The notes under the pieces: model-generated | What the model was told of the DNA's origin: nothing | Seen by the model: only the letters and a program-made list of their open reading frames with translations | Database searches by the model: none | Translations under genes and position numbers: made by a program | Source: Clostridiales bacterium | GTDB lineage: Bacteria; Bacillota; Clostridia; Clostridiales; Clostridiaceae | Assembly: GCA_012519845.1 (NCBI GenBank) | Contig: JAAYPK010000023.1 | Span: 1 to 49,583, forward strand | Length of the DNA stretch: 49,583 bases | Reading direction: 5' to 3' | Shown: piece by piece, positions 1-8,105 of the stretch | Layout of the letters: each line of letters starts with the position of its first letter | Position numbering within the stretch: position 1 is the stretch's first letter

Positions 1-738
1 GGTCTGATTATAATCTTTTTTTCTAAGATTATGGCTTTGATTTTAATAATATTAGGAACTCTTATTTATTATTTATCTTATGAAGAAGAATATAATGAAA
101 AACAAATAGGTACTATTAAAGAAAATATAATAAAGCAATTAAGTAATAATTTTAAGGAGCCCAATTTTCAATTTAATAGTACCTCTAAGCATATAGATTC
201 AATTATTAATACAAATGTTTTCAAAGATATGCAGGTTTATAATATAAAGAATATAATAACTGGAGTATATAATAATATGTCTTTTGATTATTTTCATTTT
301 TATTTAAGAAATGTTGAGCATAGCAATGAAGAAATAGAAGATATAGTTAAATTTAATGGACACTGGTTAATAGTAGAAAACTATAATAAATATTGTGATT
401 TGCAAATACGTAACAAAGATATAAATTATTTTAATGAGTTTTTAGAGAAAAAAGACGAAATTAAATTTAATATTAATAATGACTTTTATATGATTGGATA
501 TAATAAAAGTACTATGGAGAAATTTTTAAAAGAAAGCTTTGTTTTAAGTCTCCTAGAATATAGTAAACAAAGTAAAATTCCTGTTTTAATACTTGTAAAT
601 AATAATAATTTGCATATTGGTATATATGATGATATTGATGCCTTTCACTTCGTAGATAATTCTCCAGAGGATATAAACAAAAAGCTTAAAAGAGAAATTG
701 AGAACATACAAAATCTTATTAAAATAATTAATAATTAG
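1..738 (+). CDS. Membrane-anchored DUF3137-like protein, 5' end cut by the window
   Basis: The reading frame is open to the first base, so the gene probably begins before the window; the first in-frame ATG is at 31. The visible N-terminus is a hydrophobic membrane segment (about 20 residues) followed by a soluble domain of roughly 200 residues. The pattern of an N-terminal helix, a mid-protein stretch reading FNGHWLIVE, and a C-terminal part in which a residue like I/Y is followed by NKSTMEKFL and then LHIGIYDDID resembles the DUF3137 family, which is membrane-anchored and of unknown function. This family link is by eye and not secure. No catalytic motif is visible. It ends 62 bp before ade and appears to be a separate transcription unit. 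Confidence 0.55.
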   Translation, partial: GLIIIFFSKIMALILIILGTLIYYLSYEEEYNEKQIGTIKENIIKQLSNNFKEPNFQFNSTSKHIDSIINTNVFKDMQVYNIKNIITGVYNNMSFDYFHFYLRNVEHSNEEIEDIVKFNGHWLIVENYNKYCDLQIRNKDINYFNEFLEKKDEIKFNINNDFYMIGYNKSTMEKFLKESFVLSLLEYSKQSKIPVLILVNNNNLHIGIYDDIDAFHFVDNSPEDINKKLKREIENIQNLIKIINN

Positions 739-800
739 TCCTTTTTTTTAGTGGATATTAATTATATATTGTGTATAATGTATAAAAAGGAGGAAGTAAG

Positions 801-2537
801 ATGAATGACAATTTAAGCATTAAGACTCTTCAAGATAAATTATCTGTTTCCACTAAAAGAAAAAAGGCTGAATTAGTACTTAAGAATTCATCATACATTA
901 ATGTTTTTACAAATGAAATATTAAAAGGTGATATTGCAATTCAAGATGGGTACATTGTTGGAATTGGTAATTATGAAGGAGAATTAGAATTAAATTTTGA
1001 AAATAAAATTATAGCACCAGGGTTTTTAGATGGTCATATACACATAGAAAGTTCTATGGTTAAACCTGAGGAATTTGCAAAGGCAATCTGTATTCATGGA
1101 ACAACAGGAATTATAACTGATCCCCATGAAATAGCAAATGTTTCAGGATTAGATGGAATAGATTATATGTTACAGGCTACAAAAGACTTACCAATGGAAG
1201 TATACTTTATGATGCCTTCTTGTGTGCCTGCAACTAAATTAGATGAGTCTGGAGCAGAACTAAAATCTAAAGATATAGAAAAGTATTTTAATTCTGAAAG
1301 AGTTCTTGGCTTAGCAGAAGTAATGAATTATGTTGGTGTTATAAATGGTGATGAAAACACCCTTGAAAAGATTATTAGTACAATGAGAAATAATAAAATC
1401 ATCGATGGACATGCACCTCAAATAAAAAAGGAAGATTTAGATGGATATGTAACTGCTGGGATAACTTCTGATCACGAATGTAGTTCCTTTGAAGAAGCAT
1501 TAAATAAATTAAGAAAAGGTCAATGGATAATGATAAGAGAAGGAACAGCAGCTAAGAATTTAGCGTCATTAATAGATTTGTTTAAAGCACCATACTATAA
1601 CAGATGTATTTTAGTAACTGATGATAAACATCCAGGTGATCTTCTTAAATTTGGTCATATTGACTATATTATTAAGCAAGCAATAACTTTAGGAGCAGAT
1701 CCTATTAAAGCAATTAAAATGGCAACAATAAATACTGCTCAATATTTTGGCATTAAAAACATTGGTGCAATTGCACCGGGATATTTAGCTAATTTTGTGG
1801 TTTTAGATAATTTAAAAGACTTTAATGTAGAAAATGTATTTTATAAGGGTAGGGAAATTGCAAAGGATGGTAAAATACTAATTGACATTAAAAGTATAAT
1901 TAATAATGACATTAATAAGAAAATATATCATTCTTTTAATTTAAAGAACTTAAGTGAAAATGACTTCCAATTTAAAGAAGATGGTAATAATATGAGAGTA
2001 ATTGAGCTTATTAAAGATGAATTATTAACAAAAGAAGTTATTTTAAAGAGAATTAAAGAAGATGAGTATATTGAAAATGATATTAATTTAATTGCAGTAA
2101 TTGAAAGACATAAAAATACCGGTAATATAGGATTAGGTCTAATTAAAGGTTATGGATTAAAAGATGGAGCAATTGCAACTAGTGTATCTCATGACTCTCA
2201 CAATATAATTACAGTTGGAACAAATAAAAAAGACATGGCATTAGCTTCAAATTGGATTAAAGAAAATCAAGGTGGTTTTGTAATTACCTTAAATGGGAAA
2301 ATTAAGTATGGTATTCCTTTACCAATTGCTGGGTTAATGAGTGATAAATCTGTATATGAAATTCACAAGGATATTACAAAAATAAAAAACATAGCTAAAG
2401 AGCTTGGTGTAAAAGAAGGCATAGATCCTTTTATGACTCTTGGATTTATAAGTCTGCCAGTAATTCCAGAAATAAGAATTACTACAAAGGGAATTGTAGA
2501 TTCTTTGTCTCAAACTATATTGAAAACTTTCTTTTAA
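801..2537 (+). CDS. ade: Adenine deaminase
   Basis: Predicted to deaminate adenine to hypoxanthine plus ammonia in purine salvage, in the cytoplasm. At 578 residues it has the full length of the AdeC family. It carries the amidohydrolase metal motif GHIH at residues 78-81 in the family-specific setting APGFLDGHIHIESS, a second metal-site region with EVMN and DGHAP around residues 173-205, and a C-terminal adenine-deaminase domain from about residue 400 (HDSHNI, GGFV). The start is set by an AAGGAGG ribosome binding site just upstream of ATG 801. It stands alone as a single transcription unit with a hairpin after the stop. No purine riboswitch is visible in the short upstream gap. Family assignment is secure. 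Confidence 0.95.
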   Translation: MNDNLSIKTLQDKLSVSTKRKKAELVLKNSSYINVFTNEILKGDIAIQDGYIVGIGNYEGELELNFENKIIAPGFLDGHIHIESSMVKPEEFAKAICIHGTTGIITDPHEIANVSGLDGIDYMLQATKDLPMEVYFMMPSCVPATKLDESGAELKSKDIEKYFNSERVLGLAEVMNYVGVINGDENTLEKIISTMRNNKIIDGHAPQIKKEDLDGYVTAGITSDHECSSFEEALNKLRKGQWIMIREGTAAKNLASLIDLFKAPYYNRCILVTDDKHPGDLLKFGHIDYIIKQAITLGADPIKAIKMATINTAQYFGIKNIGAIAPGYLANFVVLDNLKDFNVENVFYKGREIAKDGKILIDIKSIINNDINKKIYHSFNLKNLSENDFQFKEDGNNMRVIELIKDELLTKEVILKRIKEDEYIENDINLIAVIERHKNTGNIGLGLIKGYGLKDGAIATSVSHDSHNIITVGTNKKDMALASNWIKENQGGFVITLNGKIKYGIPLPIAGLMSDKSVYEIHKDITKIKNIAKELGVKEGIDPFMTLGFISLPVIPEIRITTKGIVDSLSQTILKTFF

Positions 2538-2558
2538 AATTAATTTAATATATTTTGT

Positions 2559-2604
2559 AATAGCTAAGGCTTTTAACTTTATATATTTAAAAGCTTTGGC
2601 TATT
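2559..2604 (+). terminator. Hairpin terminator after ade
   Basis: Two 18-base arms (AATAGCTAAGGCTTTTAA and its near-perfect complement) flank a short AT loop directly after the ade stop. The U-tract behind it is weak (CTATTG), so it may terminate imperfectly. Confidence 0.6.
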
Positions 2605-2607
2605 CTA

Positions 2608-2636
2608 TTGACATAAAAGAATCTTAATTATAGAAT
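2608..2636 (+). promoter_or_regulatory. Sigma-A promoter for the flavodiiron protein gene
   Basis: TTGACA at 2608-2613, a 17-base spacer, then TAGAAT at 2631-2636. This is a near-consensus vegetative promoter and gives a leader of about 60 bases before the start at 2705. Confidence 0.8.
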
Positions 2637-2704
2637 AAGAGTTAGGTAAAATAATTATTACTTACCAATTTGTACTATATAATTATAATAATGGAGGGAA
2701 AAGA

Positions 2705-3865
2705 ATGAATGCGATAGAAGTGAAAAAAGGTATATACTGGGTAGGGGCTTTAGATTGGAATGTTCGTTCATTTCACGGATATACTACTAATCATGGAGCT
2801 ACATATAACGCTTATTTAATTATTGATGATAAGATTACATTAATTGATACTGTAAAAGCTCCTTTTTCTGAAGAATTAATTGAAAGAGTTTCTAAAATTA
2901 TAGACCCTTCAAAAATAGATTATCTAATTTCAAATCATGTAGAAATGGATCACTCAGGTTCTATACCTGCAATACTTAAAGTGGCTCCAAATGCAAAGAT
3001 AGTTACTAGCTCACCTAGTGGTCTTAAAGGATTAACAGCTCATTATGGTGATTTAGGATATATTGCTGTAAAAGGTGGAGATAGTCTAAGTATTGGTAAA
3101 AGAACTTTACAATTTGTTGGTACTCCAATGCTTCATTGGCCAGATAATATGGTTACATACTGTCCAGAAGAAAAAATATTATTTTCTAATGATGCTTTTG
3201 GGCAACACTATTGTTCAGCAGGACGTTTTGATGATGAAGAACCTTTAGATCTTGTAATGAGGGAAGCAAAGAAATATTATGCTAACATATTAATGTGTTA
3301 TGGAAAGCAAATGCAACATATATTCCCTATATTATCTAAATTAGATATTGATATGATTGCTCCAAGTCATGGAGTTATTTGGAGATCACATATTTCAGAT
3401 ATACTTGATGATTATGCAAAATGGAGTAAAAATGAACCGGAAGAAAGAGCTCTAGTAGTTTATGATAGTATGTGGCATTCTACAGAAAAATTAGCGGTTA
3501 CTATTACTGAAGCCTTTAAAGAAAAAGGAATTCCAGTAAAATTATTTGATATTAAAGAAACTCATATTTCTGATATTATCATTGATGTACTTGATTCAAA
3601 ATATATAGTAGTAGGATCTCCTACATTGAATAATAATATGTTACCAACAGTTGCTTCATTCTTATGTTATTTTAAAGGTTTATCTCCAAAGAATAGAAAA
3701 GGATTTGCCTTTGGTTCTTATGGATGGGGAGGACAAAGCATCCCACAAGTAGAAGAAGAACTTGTTAAGTGTGGTTGCGAAATATGTTTAGATAGAATTG
3801 CAATTAATTATATACCAAAGAAAGAACAATTAGAAAAAATCAGACAAGATATTTTAAATTTATAA
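2705..3865 (+). CDS. fprA: Flavodiiron protein (A-type flavoprotein, O2/NO reductase)
   Basis: A 386-residue two-domain protein that reduces oxygen to water, or nitric oxide to nitrous oxide, in anaerobes. Residues 1 to about 240 are a metallo-beta-lactamase fold with a full diiron ligand set: H78, E80, D82 and H83 in the HVEMDHSG motif, H144, D163 and H222. Residues from about 245 to the end are a flavodoxin domain beginning VVYDSMWHSTEKLA, which binds FMN. No rubredoxin domain is fused, so electrons should come from a separate rubredoxin or flavin reductase. Start: GGAGGG seven bases before ATG 2705. It is a single-gene unit with a strong promoter and its own terminator, as expected for a stress-protection gene. 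Confidence 0.95.
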   Translation: MNAIEVKKGIYWVGALDWNVRSFHGYTTNHGATYNAYLIIDDKITLIDTVKAPFSEELIERVSKIIDPSKIDYLISNHVEMDHSGSIPAILKVAPNAKIVTSSPSGLKGLTAHYGDLGYIAVKGGDSLSIGKRTLQFVGTPMLHWPDNMVTYCPEEKILFSNDAFGQHYCSAGRFDDEEPLDLVMREAKKYYANILMCYGKQMQHIFPILSKLDIDMIAPSHGVIWRSHISDILDDYAKWSKNEPEERALVVYDSMWHSTEKLAVTITEAFKEKGIPVKLFDIKETHISDIIIDVLDSKYIVVGSPTLNNNMLPTVASFLCYFKGLSPKNRKGFAFGSYGWGGQSIPQVEEELVKCGCEICLDRIAINYIPKKEQLEKIRQDILNL

Positions 3866-3877
3866 TAATTAAGTATT

Positions 3878-3911
3878 AAAGCTTATCTTTAAAATAGGAT
3901 AAGCTTTTTTT
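3878..3911 (+). terminator. Rho-independent terminator after fprA
   Basis: Perfect 10-bp stem (AAAGCTTATC with GATAAGCTTT) around a 10-base loop, running into seven T residues. Confidence 0.9.
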
Positions 3912-3946
3912 GCATATACTAACATATAAAGATAGGAGAGTGATTT

Positions 3947-4237
3947 ATGAAAGTATTTGTTATGAAAATAGAACTAAGGGCATCTTGGGTACATTCCTTA
4001 AAAGAGAAAAGAATGGTAGTAAAAAGTTTAATACAAAAACTTAAAAATAAGTTTAATATATCAGTATGTGAAGCAGATAATCAGGATGTTCATAAGTCTA
4101 TTATTATAGGTATATGTGGACTTTCTACCTCTTCAACAAAAATAGATTCAATTATTGATAATATAATTAATTATGTGGAAGAATGTACTGATGCTGAAAT
4201 TGTTGCTATTGAAACTGAAAAAGAAGAATATTCTTAA
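3947..4237 (+). CDS. DUF503 family protein
   Basis: A 96-residue protein that matches the DUF503 family (YlxP-like) throughout: an initial beta strand, then SLKEKRMVVKSLIQKLKNKFN, in which the LKEKR core is characteristic, then an acidic middle with AEDNQD-like residues and a final helix. B. subtilis YlxP lies in the nusA-infB-rbfA operon and is suspected to act in ribosome maturation; here the gene stands alone, so the context adds nothing. A good ribosome binding site (GATAGGAG) precedes ATG 3947. Function is unknown. Confidence 0.85.
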   Translation: MKVFVMKIELRASWVHSLKEKRMVVKSLIQKLKNKFNISVCEADNQDVHKSIIIGICGLSTSSTKIDSIIDNIINYVEECTDAEIVAIETEKEEYS

Positions 4238-4271
4238 CATAATTTAGTATAAAAATAAGGATAAAACTTCA

Positions 4272-4300
4272 TTGTTAAAACATAGAATCAATGCTATAAT
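4272..4300 (+). promoter_or_regulatory. Sigma-A promoter for the 4333-5648 gene pair
   Basis: TTGTTA at 4272-4277, 17-base spacer, perfect TATAAT at 4295-4300. Transcription should start near 4307, about 25 bases before the first start codon. Confidence 0.75.
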
Positions 4301-4332
4301 AAACTTGTAATTAATTATAAGGAGTTATATAT

Positions 4333-4770
4333 ATGGTAATGGTTAGAAAAAAAGATCATTTGCTAGATTTTTTATTTAACCAAGATATACTAGGAATAAT
4401 TCTTCAAAATACTAATTTTTTAGTATATAAGGTTATAAATAATGCTTTTATTCCAATATCTAAAGAAAATATATATTCTATAAATATTAGTAATTCAGCT
4501 ATATTAATTAAAGAGTATGATGACAGCTTATTTTATATGGTTGGAGCTATAAAAAATATAGATTTATTAATTACTATTGAAGAAACCATAAATGGTAATA
4601 AAATAACGATATATATACTTGAAGATAAAGCAATAAATGAACTAGTAAAAAGTGAATTAGCAAAAGAATCGAAAATAAAAGAATATTATGATAAATCCAT
4701 GGAGATTACAAGTACATCCTATGTTAAAACATCAACAGGTGTATTTGGATATGGTTTAAATAATATTTAA
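4333..4770 (+). CDS. Uncharacterised 145-residue protein
   Basis: I do not recognise this protein. It has no signal peptide or clear membrane helix. The composition alternates short hydrophobic strands with charged turns (for example AILIKEYDD, FYMVGAIKNI), suggesting a small alpha/beta soluble domain. The tail has a run of Ser/Thr (ITSTSYVKTSTGVFGYG). Start: AAGGAG eight bases before ATG 4333, downstream of a clear promoter. It lies 14 bp before the next gene and is probably co-transcribed with it, which hints at a shared task with that glycosyltransferase-like protein. Confidence 0.7.
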   Translation: MVMVRKKDHLLDFLFNQDILGIILQNTNFLVYKVINNAFIPISKENIYSINISNSAILIKEYDDSLFYMVGAIKNIDLLITIEETINGNKITIYILEDKAINELVKSELAKESKIKEYYDKSMEITSTSYVKTSTGVFGYGLNNI

Positions 4771-4784
4771 TAGGAGGTGTCTAA

Positions 4785-5648
4785 ATGATAAATGCATTTC
4801 ATTCAAATTGGACTACTCCTTTTTTTTCTGCTCAAAAACACAGAAAATATTATATTGACGATTTTGAAATATTAACTACTATTCTTTCAGCATTAAAATG
4901 GAGAGAAAACAATGGGTCAATAAAAATGGTAACTGATTCAATTGGAAAAGAATATTACGAATATCTTGGCATTGATAAAATATGGGATCTTGGCATTGAT
5001 ACTTCATTAGATAATATTAAAAACATTAACCCAAAACTATATTGGGCAGCAGGAAAGATTTATGCGTTAAAAAATGAAGAAGCACCAATTGTTATGATGG
5101 ATACCGATTTTATTGTTTGGAATAAATTAAATTGTTTTAAGAATGAAAAAGGCATATATGTAATTCATAAAGAACATTTAGATAATAAAATATACCCTGA
5201 TATAAAGGACATAGTACTTAATAATAAATATAAGATAAACAAAAGTTTTGATTATACTGAGCTGCCTTGTAATACTGCTTTTGTATACATAGGAAACAAT
5301 GATTTTAAAAATTATTATGTTGATACAAGCATTGATTTTATGCAGAATGTAAATATAGGTAATGATACAATTAGGAATATGGTTTTTGCAGAACAAAGAT
5401 TAATATCATTATGTGCTAAATTTCTTAATTATAATATTAACAGTATATATGAATTAGAGTATTTAGAACAAAATACTCAAAAAGATTTTACTCATATATG
5501 GGGATATAAACAAGAAATGAGAAAAAGCTATGTTGTTAAAAGAGAATTTTGCATAAAATGTATAAATAGAATTTTGAAAGATTATCCTGAATATAAAAAA
5601 CTAATCTTAAATATTAAAGAATTTAAAGATTATTTGATAAAAATATAA
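4785..5648 (+). CDS. DUF6734-like, glycosyltransferase-fold protein
   Basis: A 287-residue cytoplasmic protein. It opens with AFHSNWTTPFF, then has helices that end in a segment resembling sugar-nucleotide-binding enzymes, followed by VMMDTDFIVW. The DxD in the latter (D106, D108) is the usual metal and nucleotide-sugar binding motif of GT-A glycosyltransferases. The arrangement resembles DUF6734 proteins, which I recall as short glycosyltransferase-like proteins with the same opening and DxD block; the link is by memory, not search. It has an excellent ribosome binding site (TAGGAGGTG) and follows the 4333 gene by 14 bp. Substrate unknown. It could modify a surface sugar or a protein encoded elsewhere. 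Confidence 0.6.
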   Translation: MINAFHSNWTTPFFSAQKHRKYYIDDFEILTTILSALKWRENNGSIKMVTDSIGKEYYEYLGIDKIWDLGIDTSLDNIKNINPKLYWAAGKIYALKNEEAPIVMMDTDFIVWNKLNCFKNEKGIYVIHKEHLDNKIYPDIKDIVLNNKYKINKSFDYTELPCNTAFVYIGNNDFKNYYVDTSIDFMQNVNIGNDTIRNMVFAEQRLISLCAKFLNYNINSIYELEYLEQNTQKDFTHIWGYKQEMRKSYVVKREFCIKCINRILKDYPEYKKLILNIKEFKDYLIKI

Positions 5649-5736
5649 AAATAAAATTATTTATTATACAATTTTTTGTATTATGGTGTTATAATTTTAA
5701 TGGTATTATTTTAAACTACAAGGGGATGATTTTAAA

Positions 5737-7017
5737 TTGACTGATGTAACAAAGTTTTCAAAAGATGATTTATTAAAATATCAAGAAGACTTAGAATATA
5801 AATATAAAGAATATGTAAATCATAATCTTAAACTAGATATGTCAAGAGGAAAGCCTGGCAGCACTCAATTAGATTTATCAAATGGTATTTTAGATAAACT
5901 GGATAATTATAAAACAGAAGCTGGTATAGACGGAAGAAATTATGGAATTTTAGATGGAATACCAGAAGCTAAAAAACTATTTTCTGATTTACTTGATATA
6001 AATGAAAAAAATATTATAATTGGTGGAAATGCAAGTTTAAATTTAGAATATGATGCTATAGCACGTAATTTTCTATTTGGAACACAAGGTAATAAACCTT
6101 GGAGTAAAATTGAAAATATAAAATTTTTGTGTCCTTGTCCAGGATATGATAGACATTTTGCTATGTGTGAAGAATTTGGAATAGAAATGATAAATATCGA
6201 TATGACAGATGATGGGCCTGATATGGATACTGTTGAGAAACTTGTAGCAGAAGATGAAAGTATAAAAGGTATGTTTTGTGTTCCTTTGTATTCTAATCCA
6301 GAAGGGGTATGTTATAGTGATGAAACAGTACGAAGATTAGCTAAAATGAAAACTAAAGCAAAAGACTTTAGAATAATGTGGGATAATGCTTATGGGGTAC
6401 ATCATTTTTATGGAAATCATAAGGTTCATAAGTTATTAAATATATTAGATGAATGTGAAAAAGCAAATAATCCTGATAGAGTATATTACTTTTTCTCAAC
6501 TTCAAAAATCACTTTTCCAGGTGCAGGTGTATCAATAATTGCCAGCAGTGAAAATAATATTAAAGAAATTAAACAGCATATGTCTGTACAAACTATTGGA
6601 TTTGATAAACTTAATCAATTAAGAATAGTTCATTTCTTTAAAAATGCAGATGGTGTTAATGAACATATGAAGAAACTTGCAGAAGATTTAAGACCTAAAT
6701 TTGATTTAGTTTTAGAAACATTAGATAGAGAACTTTCTGGTACAGGATTAGCAACTTGGAAGGTTCCTGATGGTGGATATTTTGTTACCGTAGATACACT
6801 TGAAGGGTGTGCAAAAGAAACCATCGAACTTGGAAAAAAGGCTGGTGTTACTTTAACTCCTGCCGGTTCAACTTATCCTTATAAAAAAGATCCACATGAT
6901 TCAAATATTAGATTAGCTCCAAGTTATCCTTCTTTAGAAGAATTAAAAATTGCTATTGAGCTATTCTGTATATGTGTAAAGCTTGCTGGAGTTAAAAAAT
7001 TAATAGAAGAATATTAA
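5737..7017 (+). CDS. Class I aminotransferase of the AspT/MocR-like (PF12897) group
   Basis: PLP-dependent aminotransferase of 426 residues. Features of the PF12897 group are clear: KLDMSRGKPG near residue 32, GGNASLNLEYD at 97-106, CPGYDRHFA at 134-142, WDNAYGVHH with the pyridine-binding D216, and the Schiff-base lysine K257 in FSTSKITFPGAG. Characterised relatives are aspartate aminotransferases. The start is a TTG at 5737, supported by AGGGGATGA ten bases upstream and by absence of a better ATG. It sits 11 bp before dapA, so the pair is probably one operon; the enzyme could supply aspartate for the diaminopimelate pathway or act on a pathway intermediate. The substrate cannot be read from sequence. 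Confidence 0.88.
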   Translation: MTDVTKFSKDDLLKYQEDLEYKYKEYVNHNLKLDMSRGKPGSTQLDLSNGILDKLDNYKTEAGIDGRNYGILDGIPEAKKLFSDLLDINEKNIIIGGNASLNLEYDAIARNFLFGTQGNKPWSKIENIKFLCPCPGYDRHFAMCEEFGIEMINIDMTDDGPDMDTVEKLVAEDESIKGMFCVPLYSNPEGVCYSDETVRRLAKMKTKAKDFRIMWDNAYGVHHFYGNHKVHKLLNILDECEKANNPDRVYYFFSTSKITFPGAGVSIIASSENNIKEIKQHMSVQTIGFDKLNQLRIVHFFKNADGVNEHMKKLAEDLRPKFDLVLETLDRELSGTGLATWKVPDGGYFVTVDTLEGCAKETIELGKKAGVTLTPAGSTYPYKKDPHDSNIRLAPSYPSLEELKIAIELFCICVKLAGVKKLIEEY

Positions 7018-7028
7018 AGGAGGCTATT

Positions 7029-7916
7029 ATGAAAAAACTTATATTTCAAGGTGCGGCTGTAGCTATGGTTACGCCATTTAATGAAAATGGTATAGATTAT
7101 GATGAGCTTGCAAAACTAATAGATTTTAATATAGAAAATGGAACAAATGCAATAGTAATTACTGCAACAACTGGTGAATCACCAACTATGTCAGATGAAG
7201 AGCATAAAGAAGCTATAAAATTCACTGTAGATTATGTAAATAAAAGAATTCCAGTTATAGCTGGTACAGGTTCTAATGATACAGAATATGCTTTGCAATT
7301 ATCAAAATATGCAGAGTCAGTTGGTGTAGACGGATTATTACTTGTTACTCCATACTACAATAAAACTTCTCAAAAAGGATTAATAGAACATTTTACCTAT
7401 ATTGCTGATAGAGTAAATACTCCTATGATTCTTTATAACGTTCCATCTAGAACAGGGGTAAACATATTACCTGAAACTTATTTAGAATTATCTAAGCATA
7501 AAAATATTGTAGCTACAAAAGAAGCAAATGGTGATTTAACTTCAGTGCTAAAAACAAGAGCATTATGCGGTGATGAATTATATATTTATTCTGGAAATGA
7601 TGATCAGATAGTTCCTATATTATCTCTTGGAGGAAAAGGTGTAATTTCTGTTCTATCAAATGTAGTACCTAAAGAAACAAGTAATATTTGTAAATATTAT
7701 TTTGAAGGTAAAGTTAAAGAAAGTGCTGAATTACAAATTAAATATGCAGATTTAATTGAAAAATTATTTATTGAAGTTAATCCAGTACCTGTTAAAGCAG
7801 CGCTTAGTATGTTAGGCTTTAAAACAGAAAAACTTAGAAGGCCACTTACAACAATGTCAGAAGAACATTTGGAAAAATTAAAAACTTCTTTAAAACAATT
7901 AGGTTTATTAAAATAA
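7029..7916 (+). CDS. dapA: 4-hydroxy-tetrahydrodipicolinate synthase
   Basis: Condenses pyruvate with aspartate semialdehyde, the first committed step to diaminopimelate and lysine. The 295-residue length is typical. Key residues are visible: the TTGES loop at 47-51, Y136 in LYNVPSRTG, R141, and the Schiff-base lysine K164 in VATKEANGD. The ribosome binding site AAAGGAGG is placed well for ATG 7029. It is the second gene of the operon with the aminotransferase and is followed by a strong terminator. No lysine riboswitch is seen before the operon. Diaminopimelate is needed for both peptidoglycan and, as dipicolinate precursor, for spores. Confidence 0.95.
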   Translation: MKKLIFQGAAVAMVTPFNENGIDYDELAKLIDFNIENGTNAIVITATTGESPTMSDEEHKEAIKFTVDYVNKRIPVIAGTGSNDTEYALQLSKYAESVGVDGLLLVTPYYNKTSQKGLIEHFTYIADRVNTPMILYNVPSRTGVNILPETYLELSKHKNIVATKEANGDLTSVLKTRALCGDELYIYSGNDDQIVPILSLGGKGVISVLSNVVPKETSNICKYYFEGKVKESAELQIKYADLIEKLFIEVNPVPVKAALSMLGFKTEKLRRPLTTMSEEHLEKLKTSLKQLGLLK

Positions 7917-7930
7917 ATAAATGTAGGATA

Positions 7931-7976
7931 AAACATATATCTTTGATGATTGCCATCAAAGATATATGTTTTTTTT
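7931..7976 (+). terminator. Strong terminator after dapA
   Basis: Perfect 18-bp stem (AAACATATATCTTTGATG and its complement) around the five-base loop ATTGC, followed by eight T residues. Confidence 0.93.
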
Positions 7977-8044
7977 ATGCTTTTTTTATCATAAAATAAA
8001 GAATTAATTTTTTGTAAAGAATTGAAGAAAATGACTAAATGTCA

Positions 8045-8073
8045 TTGAAGTAAAAATTAGTTGTTGATATAAT
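8045..8073 (+). promoter_or_regulatory. Sigma-A promoter for glgB
   Basis: TTGAAG at 8045-8050, 17-base spacer, TATAAT at 8068-8073, about 33 bases before the glgB start. Confidence 0.72.
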
Positions 8074-8105
8074 TGTATAGTAAAAATTACCATACGGAGG
8101 GTTAA

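Noticed and set aside
739..800. Purine riboswitch before ade
   Set aside because: The gap is only 62 bases with no paired stem pattern of that class.
5178..5396. Minus-strand open frame within the DUF6734-like gene
   Set aside because: No ribosome binding site, low-complexity Ile/Tyr-rich translation, inside a gene with clear coding features on the other strand.
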